Shown here piece by piece: positions 35,205 to 49,929 of a DNA stretch of 64,000 nucleotides (its first letter is position 1; every line of letters starts with the position of its first letter). The translations under genes were made by a program, and so were the position numbers. The stretch covers positions 28,228,001-28,292,000 of the forward strand of contig JAJNNQ010000026.1 in the NCBI GenBank assembly GCA_027886175.1, in the 5' to 3' direction. The DNA comes from Phylloscopus collybita. Taxonomy: Eukaryota > Chordata > Aves > Passeriformes > Phylloscopidae. The notes under the pieces were generated by a model. The model did not search any database, was not told the DNA's origin, and worked only from the letters and a program-made list of their open reading frames with translations.

Positions 35205-38200
35205 TTCCCATGTTTCTGAAACTCAGCTCTTCCAAGTTGGCCCCTCATGCTGCAGAGTCTGGGCAGCTCAAGGGGTCAGATAATGTGGTCCCTGTGATCC
35301 TTGGCTGGCAGAGAATGGCAGAACCTGAAAAGTTGACCGTAACCACTGTGTTTCAGCAAACACTTCAGATGCAATTTCTATCACAAGCTTAAGAAAATCT
35401 TGAGCTCTGAACCTGTCACCCTGTCTACCCTTGATGGCCAGTAGAGAGAAACAGAGATTGGTGAAGGTGGTGTGCCATGTTCTCAGACAGGTGTCTGACT
35501 GGGGTGAGCTGAATTGCCATCTGGAAGGGCCTGTCTTAGAAGGAGGGGAAGGACTTCCTTGATTGTTTGTGTCTCCTAATTGAGAATAAAGGGTAGAGAG
35601 GGTGACTGTCTCCTACCTGAGTGATAAAAGACATTTAAGAAATGAATTGTTTTTAATTAATGAGATTTTTTCAGCAATGGACTTTGTGTAGGACAATTCC
35701 TGCCCAGTTCTAGCTCTGGTATTTTCAATCAGAAAAAGAAAAGGAGGAAGCCATAGTAACATCACATTACATAAAGTAGCAGCTGTATCAGAGAGTCTAC
35801 AACTATTCCAAGAGTTTCCACATATTTTTATTCTTTATTTAAAAAGAAAAATACAGCCTCAAAACAAATGCTACAGTGTTAAAAGACTCAGTATTTTTTA
35901 ACAAAAAACCCCAACAAAACATAACAAACCCCAGCCTTGGAGGATCAGAAAGTTTATATTTCAAAGCCCAATTTTAAATCTGCGTTGATAAACCTTTTCA
36001 ATGTTAATATACAAACTACATGTTTGAAAAATACATATTTGAAAATAATACATTAATTTATGCCTTACAAAACCTAAGCTATATAGGACAGAATATATTG
36101 ATGCAATAAAAAGAATCCTTATACAATGCAAAATTGTTGGGGATATGACTTTCAAAACTATATTTGAATATACTGTGTATACAGGAGTAACAAGATGATA
36201 TCTCATCATCCCCAAAATGAGTATTATGTGTTTGACAGCCTTGTAGGGTCACTGTGGGAACTCTGGTTGATAAGCATTGTGGGCTTGCCCCAGGAGTGAC
36301 ATGAGTTGTGTTCTTACAGTTTGAGCACTTACTGCCTGGCCGATGAACCAAACAGTGATAGTGTCACTCCTAAGATGGTTAAAAAGTATTAAAGGACCAA
36401 GATTTATAGGTGAGGCTGCATTTTCAATGAATTTTAGTTTCTATACAGCAACTTGACTGGAGAGATGAGATATTAGAGGCAGTAGACCTTTCCTCCAGTT
36501 TCTTGGTTCTTCCTTTACTTCTATTCAGAGACCAAGTACCTGGTATTAGATGAATTATCGACATTATAACATCCCAGATAAGGCAGTCAAATTTCTATAG
36601 TTGCTGAGCATTTGAAATACACTGAAATAGAAAGACTGTGATGTGACTGCAATTCTGAAAATTGAGACAGAAATTTTAATGTTTCACCAACAGCCTTGTT
36701 TTCTTGAGAGTTATTAGTAAATCTAAATTTTAATTGTAAATACAAATTAGTGCCTGAGGGGGAAACTGCAAATTAAATAGAAGGATAACTAAATACGTTT
36801 CAAAGACCTTTAATGTCAGTCATAATTGTGTAAGCTCAGGAAAAAAAAAATCCCATACTGTAAAGCTAATATGCTCTGTTATGTTTTGAACTAGTGCTTG
36901 TATTAGGCCACTATATTCTCATGTGGATTATAATGTAGGATAGCGTAGGTGTAGAATATAAGGAAATGTAAGCTCCGTATGGTTTCAGTGGAAGCATGGA
37001 AGCGATCTTAAAAATTAAATGCTTTGCACTTTCCAAGCTCATGGTGTATTTTCAGTTATTTAAAGCTATTTGTATGTGTCAGTCTGAGTCTTCTCATTTC
37101 AATTCATCTCATTTTAAGACTGGGTTTTCTGAACAGAGAGACTGTTAGATGGAACTTTGTGAGTCATGCATTTGGCTCAGTTGGGCTTTGAGGATAAGAA
37201 TACCATCCTTAGGTATCAGAAGTCATTGATATCTAGCTAAGATGAAGAGCAATATTCAGATGTAAAATCAGATGCAAAATCATAAATTTGAAATATTAGG
37301 GAAAAATACGAAAACAAAATACAAAGAGCTGAGCTCCATTGTTATTACAGCTTCATGTCCTACTGTGCAAAAGGTACTCTTTGAAGCTTAAAAATGTTTT
37401 GTTGATGGGTGAATGACTAGACAGACACTAAAGCTAGGACAGTTTTTGATCTTCATATATCTTAATTTTAGCTCTTCAACAATAGGAACTGTGATTCATG
37501 TAGTCCATTTTTTCCCTCCAAGGAAGTCAGGAACTTGCAAGAGAGTGTGTGTTAAGGACTAGCTGATGAATTGCAAGCTTCAGACTGTTGCAGACAATAG
37601 AATCTAGATATACATAGCATTTGAGATGATTTTTTACTCTATAGTGTTATGCTTTTCCTTCTCTTTTCTGCAGTACTCTTTAAATTCTAGTGCAAATAAA
37701 TTAGTGTTTATCTTGTCAGTGCCCTTTATGATAAGGAGTAATTAATAATTGTGTGCTATATCTTGCCTGTTTGGAAGTCTGCAGTGGCCCTGCAAATTCT
37801 ACCTATTTTTGTCTTAGAATTATCCTCAGAAAAGTGGAAAAGTTGAGGACAAACATTTTAAATACTTTGTTTTACTTTTTCTCCTTTGAGATAATTTCAC
37901 ACTGGGGGAGACTCAGGGGGTAAGGTTATAACAAATCATACTGGCTTCTGAGTGTCTCTGCAGTCCAGAGATGCTGAAGGAGAATAATTTCTACTTCAAA
38001 AGCTGGATATTTTTAGTGATCAATGAGTCTTTTATCAAAAAAAGAATGTCCACAGCACTCACAAGCTGAGCTTATGTCTACAGGAAAACGTTTTTCCTCA
38101 GCTACTGGATACTCAAGAAATGAGAAAAGTGATTTGCTGTACAAAAGAAAAGAAAAAAAAAATAAGCTCTTCCTTCAGTCCCTCTGTGATGTATCACTTG

Positions 38201-38665
38201 AGGAGAAATATATTTGGATGTGTTCCCAAGGCAGTGGCTACATCTGGCAGATAAAAAATCTCCTGTGTTTCTGCCTCTAGAAGCATAAAGCCCGTGATGG
38301 TTGATGTGATGTTTTCCTTGGGTTTTGTACAAAATTTGCAGTTACACTGCACAGGAAGTGTGACGTTAGGAGAATATGAGCTCTGACACCAAGAATTTGC
38401 AGCTCTCAAAGCATTGCATAGCCCTGCATAGCATGTGCAGAACAGGAAATCTCTGGACAGGCATCTGACTGGGACTCCCCCCAGCTGACTAGTTTGCTTC
38501 AACTTTTTACTCCTGGCTTTATGCTGACTCTGGAATTCTCTCCAGATCAGATCAAGTTTTCACAGAATAGGAAATATTTAGTGGAAAGTCCCTCATAACT
38601 GCATTGCTTTTCAGGAGAAGTTTTTTCTCTGCATACAAAATCTCTGCTGGTCCTTTGCCCCAGAG

Positions 38666-38897
38666 CTTTCCTTTCCTTTCCTTTCCTTTCCTTTCCTTTC
38701 CTTTCCTTTCCTTTCCTTTCCTTTCCTTTCCTTTCCTTTCCTTTCCTTTCCTTTCCTTTCCTTTCCTTTCCTTTCCTTTCCTTTCCTTTCCTTTCCTTTC
38801 CTTTCCCCTTTCCCCTTTCCCCTTTCCCCTTTCCCCTTTCCCCTTTCCCCTTTCCCCTTTCCCCTTTCCCCTTTCCCCTTTCCCCTTTCCCCTTTCC
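38666..38897. repeat. Compound pyrimidine repeat: (CTTTC)28 then (TTTCCCC) about 13-14
   Basis: About 140 bases of exact CTTTC pentamers (38,666-38,805) change without a break into about 92-96 bases of exact TTTCCCC heptamers ending at 38,897. The plus strand is all pyrimidine and the minus strand all purine. The minus-strand heptamer half reads GGGGAAA repeatedly. The apparent 135- and 112-codon frames here are translations of the repeat and are not proteins. Confidence 0.98.
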
Positions 38898-39907
38898 ATG
38901 TTTGTCTTTACTGACACAGGCCTACACATACACATCATGTAAAAAAGAAAAATTACCATTGCAGTGTCTCTGCCTTTATTACTACAGCATCTTTGATACC
39001 GAAGTGCTGCTCAAAATACTTGTACAGAAAAGCAACAGGGATTTTCTAAATGCAGTACTGTTTTGATAGTTTAAAAATAGGCTTCTATGTTTAGAAAGAA
39101 TATTGAATTTTTGTCTTTTATAGCTTCGTGATTCGTTGTTATGACAGACTTAATCAATCTGATGAGTCCATGTTCAGTGTTCTGGCAAATATAATCAGCC
39201 CTGGAGTGTTTTCTTACTCCCCAAAGGCACATTGTTTCTGTGTTTATTTCATTCTGATGTTTTATCTGGAAAACATATTTCTTTTTCTTCAAGTGTACTG
39301 TTCTGAGGCATACTCTGAAAGCCATGTGTTTAACTTACTGAATATGAAATATTTTTATTTAAGAAGTCAAAGGAGAAGGTTGTTAAACAAAAAGTCTAGT
39401 AAGGTAATGGTTGCAGAAGTCACAGAGAGAAAAGGGAAAACGTTGATCTTGTATGAATCACATGGCAGATTTAAAGACGGTTTTTAGTAATAAAAAAAGA
39501 CAAATAAAGACTCCAAGATGAGTTCTATGCCTCATTTCTAAAAATTATCTACAAAATGTATATTTGTATTAAAACAAGATCAAGATCTTCTTTCCACAAC
39601 TCATTTCTTGCTTCTGAATCTTCATTTTGTGTTTTTTAATGTCACTTGTCTGCCAGATTATTCTATGGCCTTTGAAGTGCAGAAAGATGGTCTATTTTCA
39701 GGCTTTACTCCCATGCATAGTTCCAGCATGCACTGCAAGGCTTTAGGGGTAGGATTTGTCTCCTAAAAATATGGAGCTTCTAACAGAGTACTATAAAATG
39801 ATGAATAAAATAGACAGCAGAGATATTCAAGACTAAAAAAAATAAATAGTGTATCTTATACGTGATATTGAGACTACTAAAGAGGATCATTTAACAAGCA
39901 AGCACTG

Positions 39908-39909
<2 letters not shown>

Positions 39910-39944
<35 letters not shown>
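39910..39944. repeat. Poly-T tract (35 T)
   Basis: This is an uninterrupted homopolymer. On the minus strand it is a 35-base A-run that could be the tail of a retroposed transcript, followed on the plus strand by AATTTAAATTTC. The sequence to its right (39,950-40,260) matches no gene I recognise and I found no flanking target-site duplication. Confidence 0.9.
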
Positions 39945-39950
<6 letters not shown>

Positions 39951-42900
39951 AATTTCAATACCTGCCTCTGTGAAGGCAGGTGAATGTGCAAGGAGCAGCA
40001 GACCTGAATGTTTCTTTTGCCCAGCAAGTGCAGGACAGAGCCTGTGATACAGAGTGGGGTGTAACTCCTGTTGCAGGAAAGGCAAGAAGCTGTGCTGTGT
40101 GCCAGTAACTGCTGCTTCATACCAATAAATAGCTTTAGTACATTGCTACACCCTGCTTGTTTCTTGGATGTTATGTTCAGGGGGTCTTTATTAATCAGAT
40201 CAGTTGCAGGAATCACCTGGAACATGCAGAGTATTGAAATAAGGTATTCTACATAACACATGAATACTTTGTGTGTCAGGGTAATTTAGACGCAGAGCTC
40301 TGTTTAAATGTTGTAACACTGCACACTTAATAACAGTCCAGCACTAGGCAGATCATAATTACTTGCTCTCTAAAGCACTATTTGTAATAAGCAATGTTGT
40401 TCTTACAACCCTGATGACTGAGATCATCTCTGAATCTTCAGCTGAAATGACACACCCAAGGTCAGCCATTATCTCTGTGTGTCCTAACTATCATAGTCTG
40501 ATAGGAATTGCCTTTTATATCCATGCACAGAGCATTCATGTCCATGATTGCTCTTTAATGCCAGAAAATACTTCTGGTATTCTCCTTATTAGGCAGTAAA
40601 AGCGGTTAGCCTTAGCAGGAGGCTCTTAATAAGTGAACTAACCACAGTTAAAGTTAAAATAAAATGATAGCATATTTTAAGTAAAGTCAATTAATTTAAA
40701 TTTATAGTTCTAACTAACCTTAGATCTTTCCAAACTACAAAAGTTCTTAAATTCTGGTAATCATGCAGCTCTGTAAAACGTCATCCTTTTGACATACTAT
40801 TCCATAGAAATCCTAATCAGAATGCTGAAAGAGACAGCTGAACCCTTTCAACTCACTCAGGGGAGACTATGATGATAGTATGACTTTCAACCAATGGAAA
40901 AATACAAACCAAATATTTGTTTAAATTGCATCTGATGGAAAGGTATTGTTGGATAGGTGTCTTCCTCTTCTATTTCCATGGGAGGTGGTTTTTTAGTTTG
41001 ATTACACTTGGATGTTAATAAACATTTAATTTAATAATAAACAATTAATTTCCTTTTTAGTTGGGGGCTGTTTTCCATTAAATCTCTCAAAATCAGCAGT
41101 AAGTATGGTTTTTCTGTGTCCCTGATGATTCTGAAGTCCTGACAGTCAAAACACAGCAAGCAATTCACAGCTTCCTCTGGTTTTAGCTGAATTTCACTAC
41201 CTGAGCCTCAGATAACCAAGCAGCAAATTTTCCTGGATGTCACTCCAGTACTGAAATTTATCCTTGTCAGTATTATACAAGTTCCTTATATTCTTGGTGA
41301 GTTTTTCACTTTGCATTTCAACAGTTAAAGACAAGACTTCATGACCTTTGAGTTGCAGCCTTCAGAGACATGACAGATTAACTAAACTCTTTAGGTGGCT
41401 CTCTAATTTCAGGGTGAGTTGCATGACATTGACAATGTAAATTAAAACTACAATTCTGAGCTTTTTCGTATTTTTTCCTAGCACACATTTCCATAAGCTA
41501 CTTTTATCATATGAAAGGAAAGAATAATAATTTCCTGTGCCTTTTTTTTTTTTTTTAACTGAAGATTTAACTCACCAATTGCATCTGCCTCCCTTCTGCA
41601 CCTCACAATAATGTAACCAGGTAGATTTGTCAACACATGTAAGTGGGTTGATCTTGTACTTTCCTGTGATGTGTCTGGTGGCTGTAGTCAGAGACAGCAT
41701 ATTTTCTGGATAAAATTGGTCTAACCCAATACACGTAGACCCAGACCTGGTTTTGACCAAGTCATTCCACCTCCAATGGCTTAGTTTCCCCATGAATATG
41801 ATGAACCTAATGTACTGGTCTCCTCTTTATGTGATACCAGATTTATAGAGGTGAAATGCTGCTAAATAACATTTTATCATCCAGTCCAGCATCCCTGGAG
41901 CTTAGATTAAAGTGAAGGTGTTTGCTTGGTGTTCATTTGTTCTTTCTGAAATATCTATCTGCCTTGTGTTTATTTTTAGAAAATGGCATGGATTTTGAGA
42001 TTCAAGGAAACGCTTCCCGCACTTGAGAGCAGCTGCCTCACTTTGTTGACCCCTTACAGCCTTAAGATGTCTTAGCTACAGGAGAGTTTCTGGTATGACT
42101 CATCCTGGAATCGAAGCTCCCAAGAATATACATCAGGGGAGCAGAATTGGAAAGTAAGCAGGTTTTCCCATTTCTGACGCTATTTCTGGCTGAGGTTGAA
42201 TATCCCATGTGTCTTATATTCCATATCTCTTAAGCTGAAGACTCTTCTTAGAAGTTCTTGCACCTGAGAAAACCAGGGTGAAGACTGAAGAGCCTGCAAA
42301 GCTGCTCTCCAGTTCAGAGGTGCACGGTGGGTGGGTACTAGTCAGGCTTAAAAATGCATGCACTGGGTGCTCTATGTGTTTTGCTTTAACTGTTGGACTT
42401 CTACAGGTGGAGGTACAGCCTTCTGTTTTAGTCCTAAAGCTGCCATTTTTTACCTGTGGTCAAAACAAAAGAGTAATATTTTCTGCTATGGAAAAGCTCC
42501 TTTCTAGTAAACTAAAAATAGAGCGTAAATATTTTTAAAGTATTTTGTTAATACAAATGTGGGTGAAGGAAAACATTTAAAATATATCAGGTGAAATCTA
42601 CGTTGTTGGCAAAATCTGAAGCTTTGCTGTTATTGAATGATTGCTGTGAGGAGTCCTACTCTTTTCCTTTAAATTTTCAAAGATAAACAACATCCACAGA
42701 TGAAATTTGTTAAAATTGTACTTGTAGCATAGACACAATGAAAAAAATACTGTTATTACAAAATCAAATAATATGATAGTAAATTTAAATGAAGAAGAAA
42801 TGGGATTTTTCCTTCACCAAATAACCTGATTTTAATGGTAATGAAATCTTCACCAAAAACAAATCTCTTAGAAGGGCAAAAACTGATAAAAACTATTGAG

Positions 42901-45900
42901 TATCACAGAAAAGAACCATTTTCAAGTGGCTAAAAAAGCCTAAGGTGATGGCACTGACAACATTGCTCCTTCTGAATTTTATTCTGGTCAGATATACTTG
43001 CTCTGGGCAAGGTATGTAAGAACTGACAAAGTTCTTAACATTTGCACATGCTGTAGGCAGTCCAGTTGTGACACACATGGTTTAGTGTGTTAAAATCTGG
43101 GGGTTAGCCATTTTTTTAAGACGTCACTTGCCCAAGAACAGCACATGTTTGTTTTCACCTCAGTCTAACCAAGTTATGCAGCTTCTTGGTCTCCTCCCAT
43201 GTTTCCCTCATCCTCTGTGGCCTTTAGTGGAGCCCAGTTAAATACCTTTTTCTGACATAAGCCCCTGTGCTGTAAGAAATAGCCTGCAGATGTTGACTGG
43301 CAGGGAGTCTGAGAAACAGACTTCTTTCACAGACTGACCTCCACCTGGATGAAGAGCGTTGTCTCAAATTTTGTTTAGATGTCTCTAGTCGAGCAAATTG
43401 TTGTAGATGTTAGGTGTGTCAGGATGCTTGTGTTCATCATTGATTCTCTTCAGGTATTCACCTTGCATTGAAAATAATCAACGTGCAATGAAAATAATCC
43501 TTTCTTCTTACTGTGAGGGTTTAGGTGAATAATTTCTCCAAAATTCTCTCGATACCTATTTCATCTTTGAGGGACATGATGATGTAACAAAGAATACACA
43601 CAAAGAGTGTCAGCAGCCTGCAGAGCAGAATGAGACTTCAGCTCTTTGTCTTCGCTCTGGTGCTTTCTCAGGCTACATGCATACTGTCCACAGTTCTCTG
43701 CCTTTCAAAATATCTCAGATTAGCATCCAAGACTATTAATACCTGTACAGTTTGGTGAGGTAATGTATGCAAATATATCATATTTGAGTTGATTCTTACT
43801 CAAGAATAAGGGGTTATGTACACAGGAATATTTCTAAAGAATTTTTTAATTACTATTGTCCTCTGCAGACCCTAATTCCTTACTTTGTGCAGTAGCTGGC
43901 ATTCCCCACCATCAGCCAACTATACTAACTTCATTCACATACACAAAGTTCATTGACGTCTTGTTTTTCTAGTTCTTAAAGACACTTCAGCCATGACTGA
44001 TGTGGTTTAGTTCATATGACACAGCCTCTCAGCACTGCTGACCACAAACTGAGAGAACGTTGATTACCAAGTATTAGGCTCCACGTATTTTCCAAATTCT
44101 TCCCATTGTTTACTGATGATGCAAAGGAAGCATTCTGTGCCAGTTCTGTGACCATTGCAGAACAGCAATACAAGTAGAAGAGCAAATGCCGTGAGGTACA
44201 GAAGCTGCACAAGCCTCAGCTGGATAAGAAGAGTAAGAAATATGTGCTATAGTTGGCCAGAAATCTTTTTTTAATGCCAGAGATACAGCAAATTGTGCAT
44301 ACCTGAGGAGAAACTAAGAATGACACAGCCCTCCATCCTCTTGTTTGGCACATGCAATTAGAAGGCAGGATACAGATCACAGAAATTAGATACTGATCAT
44401 ATTAGAATTTCTGGTGAAAATAAAAGTCATAAAATTGAATACGCAAAGGCAAGGATTCACTTCTGAGTGTAAATTCTGAAAACAGAACTAAGCAAAAGAC
44501 TGATATACTCAGAGAGATCTCTCCACTGAGAAATATAACTGCATCTGGCAGCATTTGAAATTTTCTTCTCCCACTACTCTAAGAGCATAATGGTGTTGTT
44601 ATTACAAATGAGAAATACCCAACATGCTTTCTTGTGGCTTCAACTGAACATTTGCAATGAGGAAAAATATATCTTTATTCACACTGGATTCAGTCTCACA
44701 TACATTAAAATCACTAGAAATGTACAGCTGTTCAGGTAATTTATGGTCTAAATTACTTTCTTTAATTATTTTTATCTTTTTATTGACTCTCTTTCCCCAT
44801 TTAGAAAACACTACAGCTCCTCTTGACTAATTACAACATTAAAACAACCATTAGAAAGAGTTTCAAAGAAGCAACTGATCAAATGGTCCTTAAATGATTT
44901 CCAAAGTTAATTTATACCTATCGTCTAGTTTTGTCTCTAGACAACTTATTTTGTGTACAAGATGTAGAACTGCTTGAGAACAGGGTCTGAAAAGGAATTG
45001 TATTCAAAAAACCACATAGACCTAAAAGCTAAACTGTCAGACCATGATAAGAGATAACAGAAGATTGAAAAAAAAATTGTCCCACAATGTTCCACAATGT
45101 CTTTTATGAGAGGACTTCTACCAGAGCTCTTGGTGATACCTTTGTCAGATGAAGGATGCTGGCCTAACTGGATTTTGGCCATAGTTCTAGCAGACACAAT
45201 CAGTTCTTTTACAGTTTGGTGTATTCCTCTTTATTAGCCACAAAAATAGGCATTTGCTAAACAACTTTTCAGAAATGGAGAAGAGACATTAGTATTTGCC
45301 TTTTAAACCAGTCATGATCTGCCTGTAACTTTTTCAGTTTTTAAAACTATGAAATATTTATGAACTCCAGAAGAAACACTATTAGCTGTACTTTTACTAC
45401 ATAAAACACTTTATTATAATTGTTATCTATGAAGTTTTGATGCACTGTGAAATGGTTTCATAAAGTGCCAACCTCCCACACAGGGATGAAATTGGCAAAT
45501 GATTCTGTATTAGGGGTGTGTGTGAATATATATATATGTGTGAATAAGGATATGCAAATGTATGTAGATATTCATGTTCTAGAAACAGTTACAATTTTCA
45601 TTTTCAGCTCTGTGTGGGAGGCAGTTACCTTTCACGGAACATGGAACAACATACATCTATTGAGCAGAGAGGAAAACCCCATGACTAGTAACTCAGCAGG
45701 AAATGCTGAGAGTCCAGACTGCTGCCTGCACGGTGTCTGACAGGCTTAGCCCATCTGCCCTGAGAGGACCAAGCTGGGATTCTGTTAAGCCAGCCTGTGG
45801 GTTATCCTCCTTCTACATGGGGCACCCGCACACTCTGCAGCTGCTTTGGTTTGCCCAGCCTGTAGCCAAGGAAATCAGGGAAAAGAGCTGAAAGTACTGT

Positions 45901-48900
45901 GAGTGAGGCAATGGGAAAGGATGAATTTGTGATTGGATGCAGCGCAGAGGGTGTGTGAGAGGGGTCTGTGACAGCTACATGCTGGGTCACACTGTCCATG
46001 ACTTACTCTCTGTAGGAAATGCAGCTGGCTGCCTTCTCACAGAACTTGCTCTTCCTGTGCCACCAAGGAAGCACTGCAGTGCGTTCTACTACTCTTGGAC
46101 TAAGGAAAAAGCCCTGCATGCCAATCAGTGTCAACAAATTACCAAAGCATCAGCAGTCAGTCTCCGGCACGTTGAACCCTTCCCAGAATCGACAGTAAAT
46201 CCAGGTCTCTTGTCCTTGAGTTTAGAAAAGAAGCATATTCATGCTAAAACTCTTTCTGATGCAGCAACTTCTTTGGAGACAGCCTGACCTTTAAAAAATG
46301 GAACAAAAATGGGCAAGACACAGGCTGAAGGAAATGTTTGTTGTGTGTCCAGAACAGTACAACATCCAGAGCACTCATGAAGTTTTATAAATATGTGTCT
46401 GGCTGTTGAAGTACTGCAGATAGAAGGGTTCTGCAGACCACAAAGTGAAATTTGGGCTGCTATTCCCAAATTAGGCTGGATGAGAATTTCCTACAAATGA
46501 GGCAGCTCAAAAGTTAGAGGGATTTCTTGCCAAATTTCTGATCCCCACCTTACAATTTCTCTCCAGCAATCACAACATGACGAAGCAAGCTCTATAATAC
46601 ATTAGTTTTCTCCTAAAGGCCAGAAGGAATTGTTCTTTCCTTTGCTCAGAAATAACAAACGAACACCATGTTTCCCAGTGCCACTGTGGTCTGAACTAAT
46701 GCCAGCACCAGCATAAATCCTGCCCTGCCATCAGTCCCGTTTCAACACAACCTGAAAGGACATAACCATTTTTTTGTTACTGTAAAATGAAAGAAAAAAC
46801 ACACTCACTTCTGTGACAGGAAAAAAAAATCTTGGAATCATATCAAAGCAGAGGTGGAAGAACACAAAAATGACCTTAAAACTGAAACTTCTATTATGGT
46901 ATGAAATAAATGAGTAAGTTTTCCATTTTCTGCTGATGACCAGACACGAAAGGTATGCAGCAGCACTGCGGGTCAGGGACATTCTTCTTGGCGAGGGACA
47001 AATATTCGTCTACCTCCATAAGATGCCAATTCAAGGGTTCAAAACATTTTGGGCTAAAAGAGGTACATGAGGAGGGACCTCCTGATGGACATGCTGAGGG
47101 GCTTCCTTGGTCAGCTGGGGTTTTCTGAAATGCAGAAATCCCAGCCAGACCAGCACTGCAGGACTTGCTGCAAGAAGGAAAAGGCTATAATAAAAGATCA
47201 GTTAGATGTTAGAGTGACCTTGACATACAAGAATTTAAGAAGACTCCAGAAACAGAGACCAGGGTCCAGGTTAAGCCCAGGCCTGCTGGCAGTCCATGTG
47301 GAGAAGTCTACTCCTGCCTCTCCTCCCCTCCATAACACAGCACACTACTGATCACCTTATTCTCCAGCCACCCTAATTTCAATAATACAGCAGAATGAAA
47401 ATACTTATTCTTTCCTTGCATACTTGTGCTGTTTTGCTTTCTGGCTTGCTTCAAAGCACCACAGCAGCTGCACAAATCCCGCACTAAGCATTTGGGTTTT
47501 TCCCCTCACACAGGTTAGTGGATCCCAGCAGCCTCTCTGATACACTGAGTATTATCCACAGTTCTCTAGAAACAGTTTTATAGGAAGGACCATCCGGCGC
47601 TCAGCTGCCCAAATGCACATTTGCTGCCTCCTGCACCTGTCCAGTGTTGTTCAGCCTCTCCCCGACACAGCGGCAGGTACAGACACCTTTTTCAGATTTC
47701 TGTTCTTAAGGAGGAATAAATCCCAGTTTATCTTCAGATGAAAAGAGGACCAGAAAGTAACTACCTGGCTCTCTGAGCCCTTTTACTCAAATCACTCTGC
47801 CATTTCAGACACAATTTTCAGAGACTGCAGATGCCTGCAGTCATTCACAGGTGAGCCTACAAAGTACCTACCAGTCAGATGTGTACTACTTTAGCATAGT
47901 ATTTCTCGGTGCAAACTAAGACTTGAAACCATATAAGGTTTTGGGAATGTCCTGACATACCAGAATGTCCTAACTAGACAGACTGGACCAGAGCCATGTG
48001 CTCAGAAAAAAGCTAAATAACATAATCTGACAGCTAAGTGACCTTCACCGAGGAGACCTTGAAATGAGTTTGGCTTTCTGTTTAAAACTTTCAGGGAAAC
48101 TGATGCTACTTCTTAGAGACATCTCTTTCTCCCTCTTTGCATCTTTGACTGCCCACAAAAGCTAGATTTGCACAGAATAATGAACTTAAATTTGATCAAA
48201 TGCAACTGGGGGAGTTCCAGTTATCTTTCTTGACTGTAGATAAGATCTTTACATACAAAAATCCCCCATATTATCAAAAGATTTCCTTCAAAGAAAGGAA
48301 GCAGAAGAAGAAACACCTCCAATTTGTGATAGATGTTATGATGTGCCCTGTTACTACTACAGAGAAACTAAGGGTACAACCTATAAAAAAACCCACTTCA
48401 AGAATGGCAAAAAGTAAAAGAAAAATTAAATAATATGCAATTTAAAAATAAAAGAGCTGTAGCTGTCATTATCAAGCTGAAAAAAATTCAGGGAGAATGA
48501 AACAATATGCCTGCCAGACCAAACAGCTACTGCAGTCCTGTCATCTGGGAAAAACCTGTCTAAAGATCACACATACATACTGCAGAACTTACACTTGAAA
48601 GCCCAGAGGTAAAATGTAAACTAAAAGCAGGATATTCCCTGAGCTAAACAACACTTGCTTGTCTTTAAGACATGCTGGGAAATTTTCTCCAGCTTTCAAA
48701 TGGTAGCTGGAAACACACCATCCTTTATTCTTTAGTCTCTCACAAGGAAGTCACACAAACTAAAGGTTTGCTGAGCAAATACATGACTTTTTCCTAGTCT
48801 GCCAGTTTTGATGTTAGCTCCTTCTCAGCAGCACGTCACATAAGACTGCTTAGTTGTTAGGCTGACACACTCCACCTTTATTAGGGAAAAAAACCCCAAT

Positions 48901-49929
48901 TATTTTGTAGGTTTGAGATACTTGTCACCTAAGTATAAGTTTATTCAGTGTTACCCTCCTAGCTGTATCATGCTGTAGGCATTTGCTTGGGAGGTGGATA
49001 GGCAGGAAGAATTTAAAGAACTAGCTTCAGCCTTTCCCCTCTCATTTTAAGACAATGTATCTCCCTTTTACAAGGTGTCTGTCTAAGAGCAGGCCTTGGA
49101 CATCCCCCTCCTTGCCACCAGTGTTTGGGAAGGGTGCAGGCAGCAAAAGCACTGCAGGTCCTTTGCCTCACTGCAGCCCTTCCCTGCTGAGGAAGTGAGT
49201 AGATCACACTCATGTTCAGGGACACCCTGGCTTCCCTTGTCACCGTGTCACGGTGTTGACACCCAATGCATCTTACTTAGGACAGCTGTTTAATCAACCT
49301 TTAAAGTCAGTGGGGAGGATGCCCTTAAAACACCCCCATTCACAATCTGTAATGACAAACTCTGCCCAGACAAGACCACCTTTTAGAGGCATTCCCTGCA
49401 CTAAAACTAGGAGGGAAGCACAGATGGCTACGTAAGTCACTGAAGTTTAAAACAATCACATAGGACAGTGTAAGTTATAGTTCAGTATCTGGCTTCTAGA
49501 ACTAACCTGACCACCACTGCATAGCTCACCTGACTTTTGTCAGGGGCTAACATTTGAGAATTACAGCTGTGTTTTGATGGGCCATGTATGTTAGCTTTAA
49601 TATAAATTCATGTATTAAGTAAGGACCTTAAAGAGCTTCTTTGAACACTCTCACCCCAAAAATGGGCAACATTAAAATATGTGATTTTTTTACAGGCACA
49701 AGGCTGTAGCTGAGTGGGAGATTTAATGCCCAAGGAATGCAGGTCAAAGACTTTCCTGCTGTAAGAAGCTTGAACTGGCACTTCTGATGTTATTTGAGGG
49801 AAAAAAAATTCCATTCTCACAGGAATAAATGCAGACAAATGCTTAATATTTCTGAAGAAAATACATATGGCCAAAGTCATTCAGCAGCTTGGTTTCCAAA
49901 GGATGGGAGGCTAATATCCGCACTGCCCT

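Noticed and set aside
38552..38959. Long frames on both strands giving repeated Gly-Lys-Gly-Glu-Arg or Phe-Pro-Leu-Ser proteins
   Set aside because: They are translations of the CTTTC/TTTCCCC microsatellite and are not genes.
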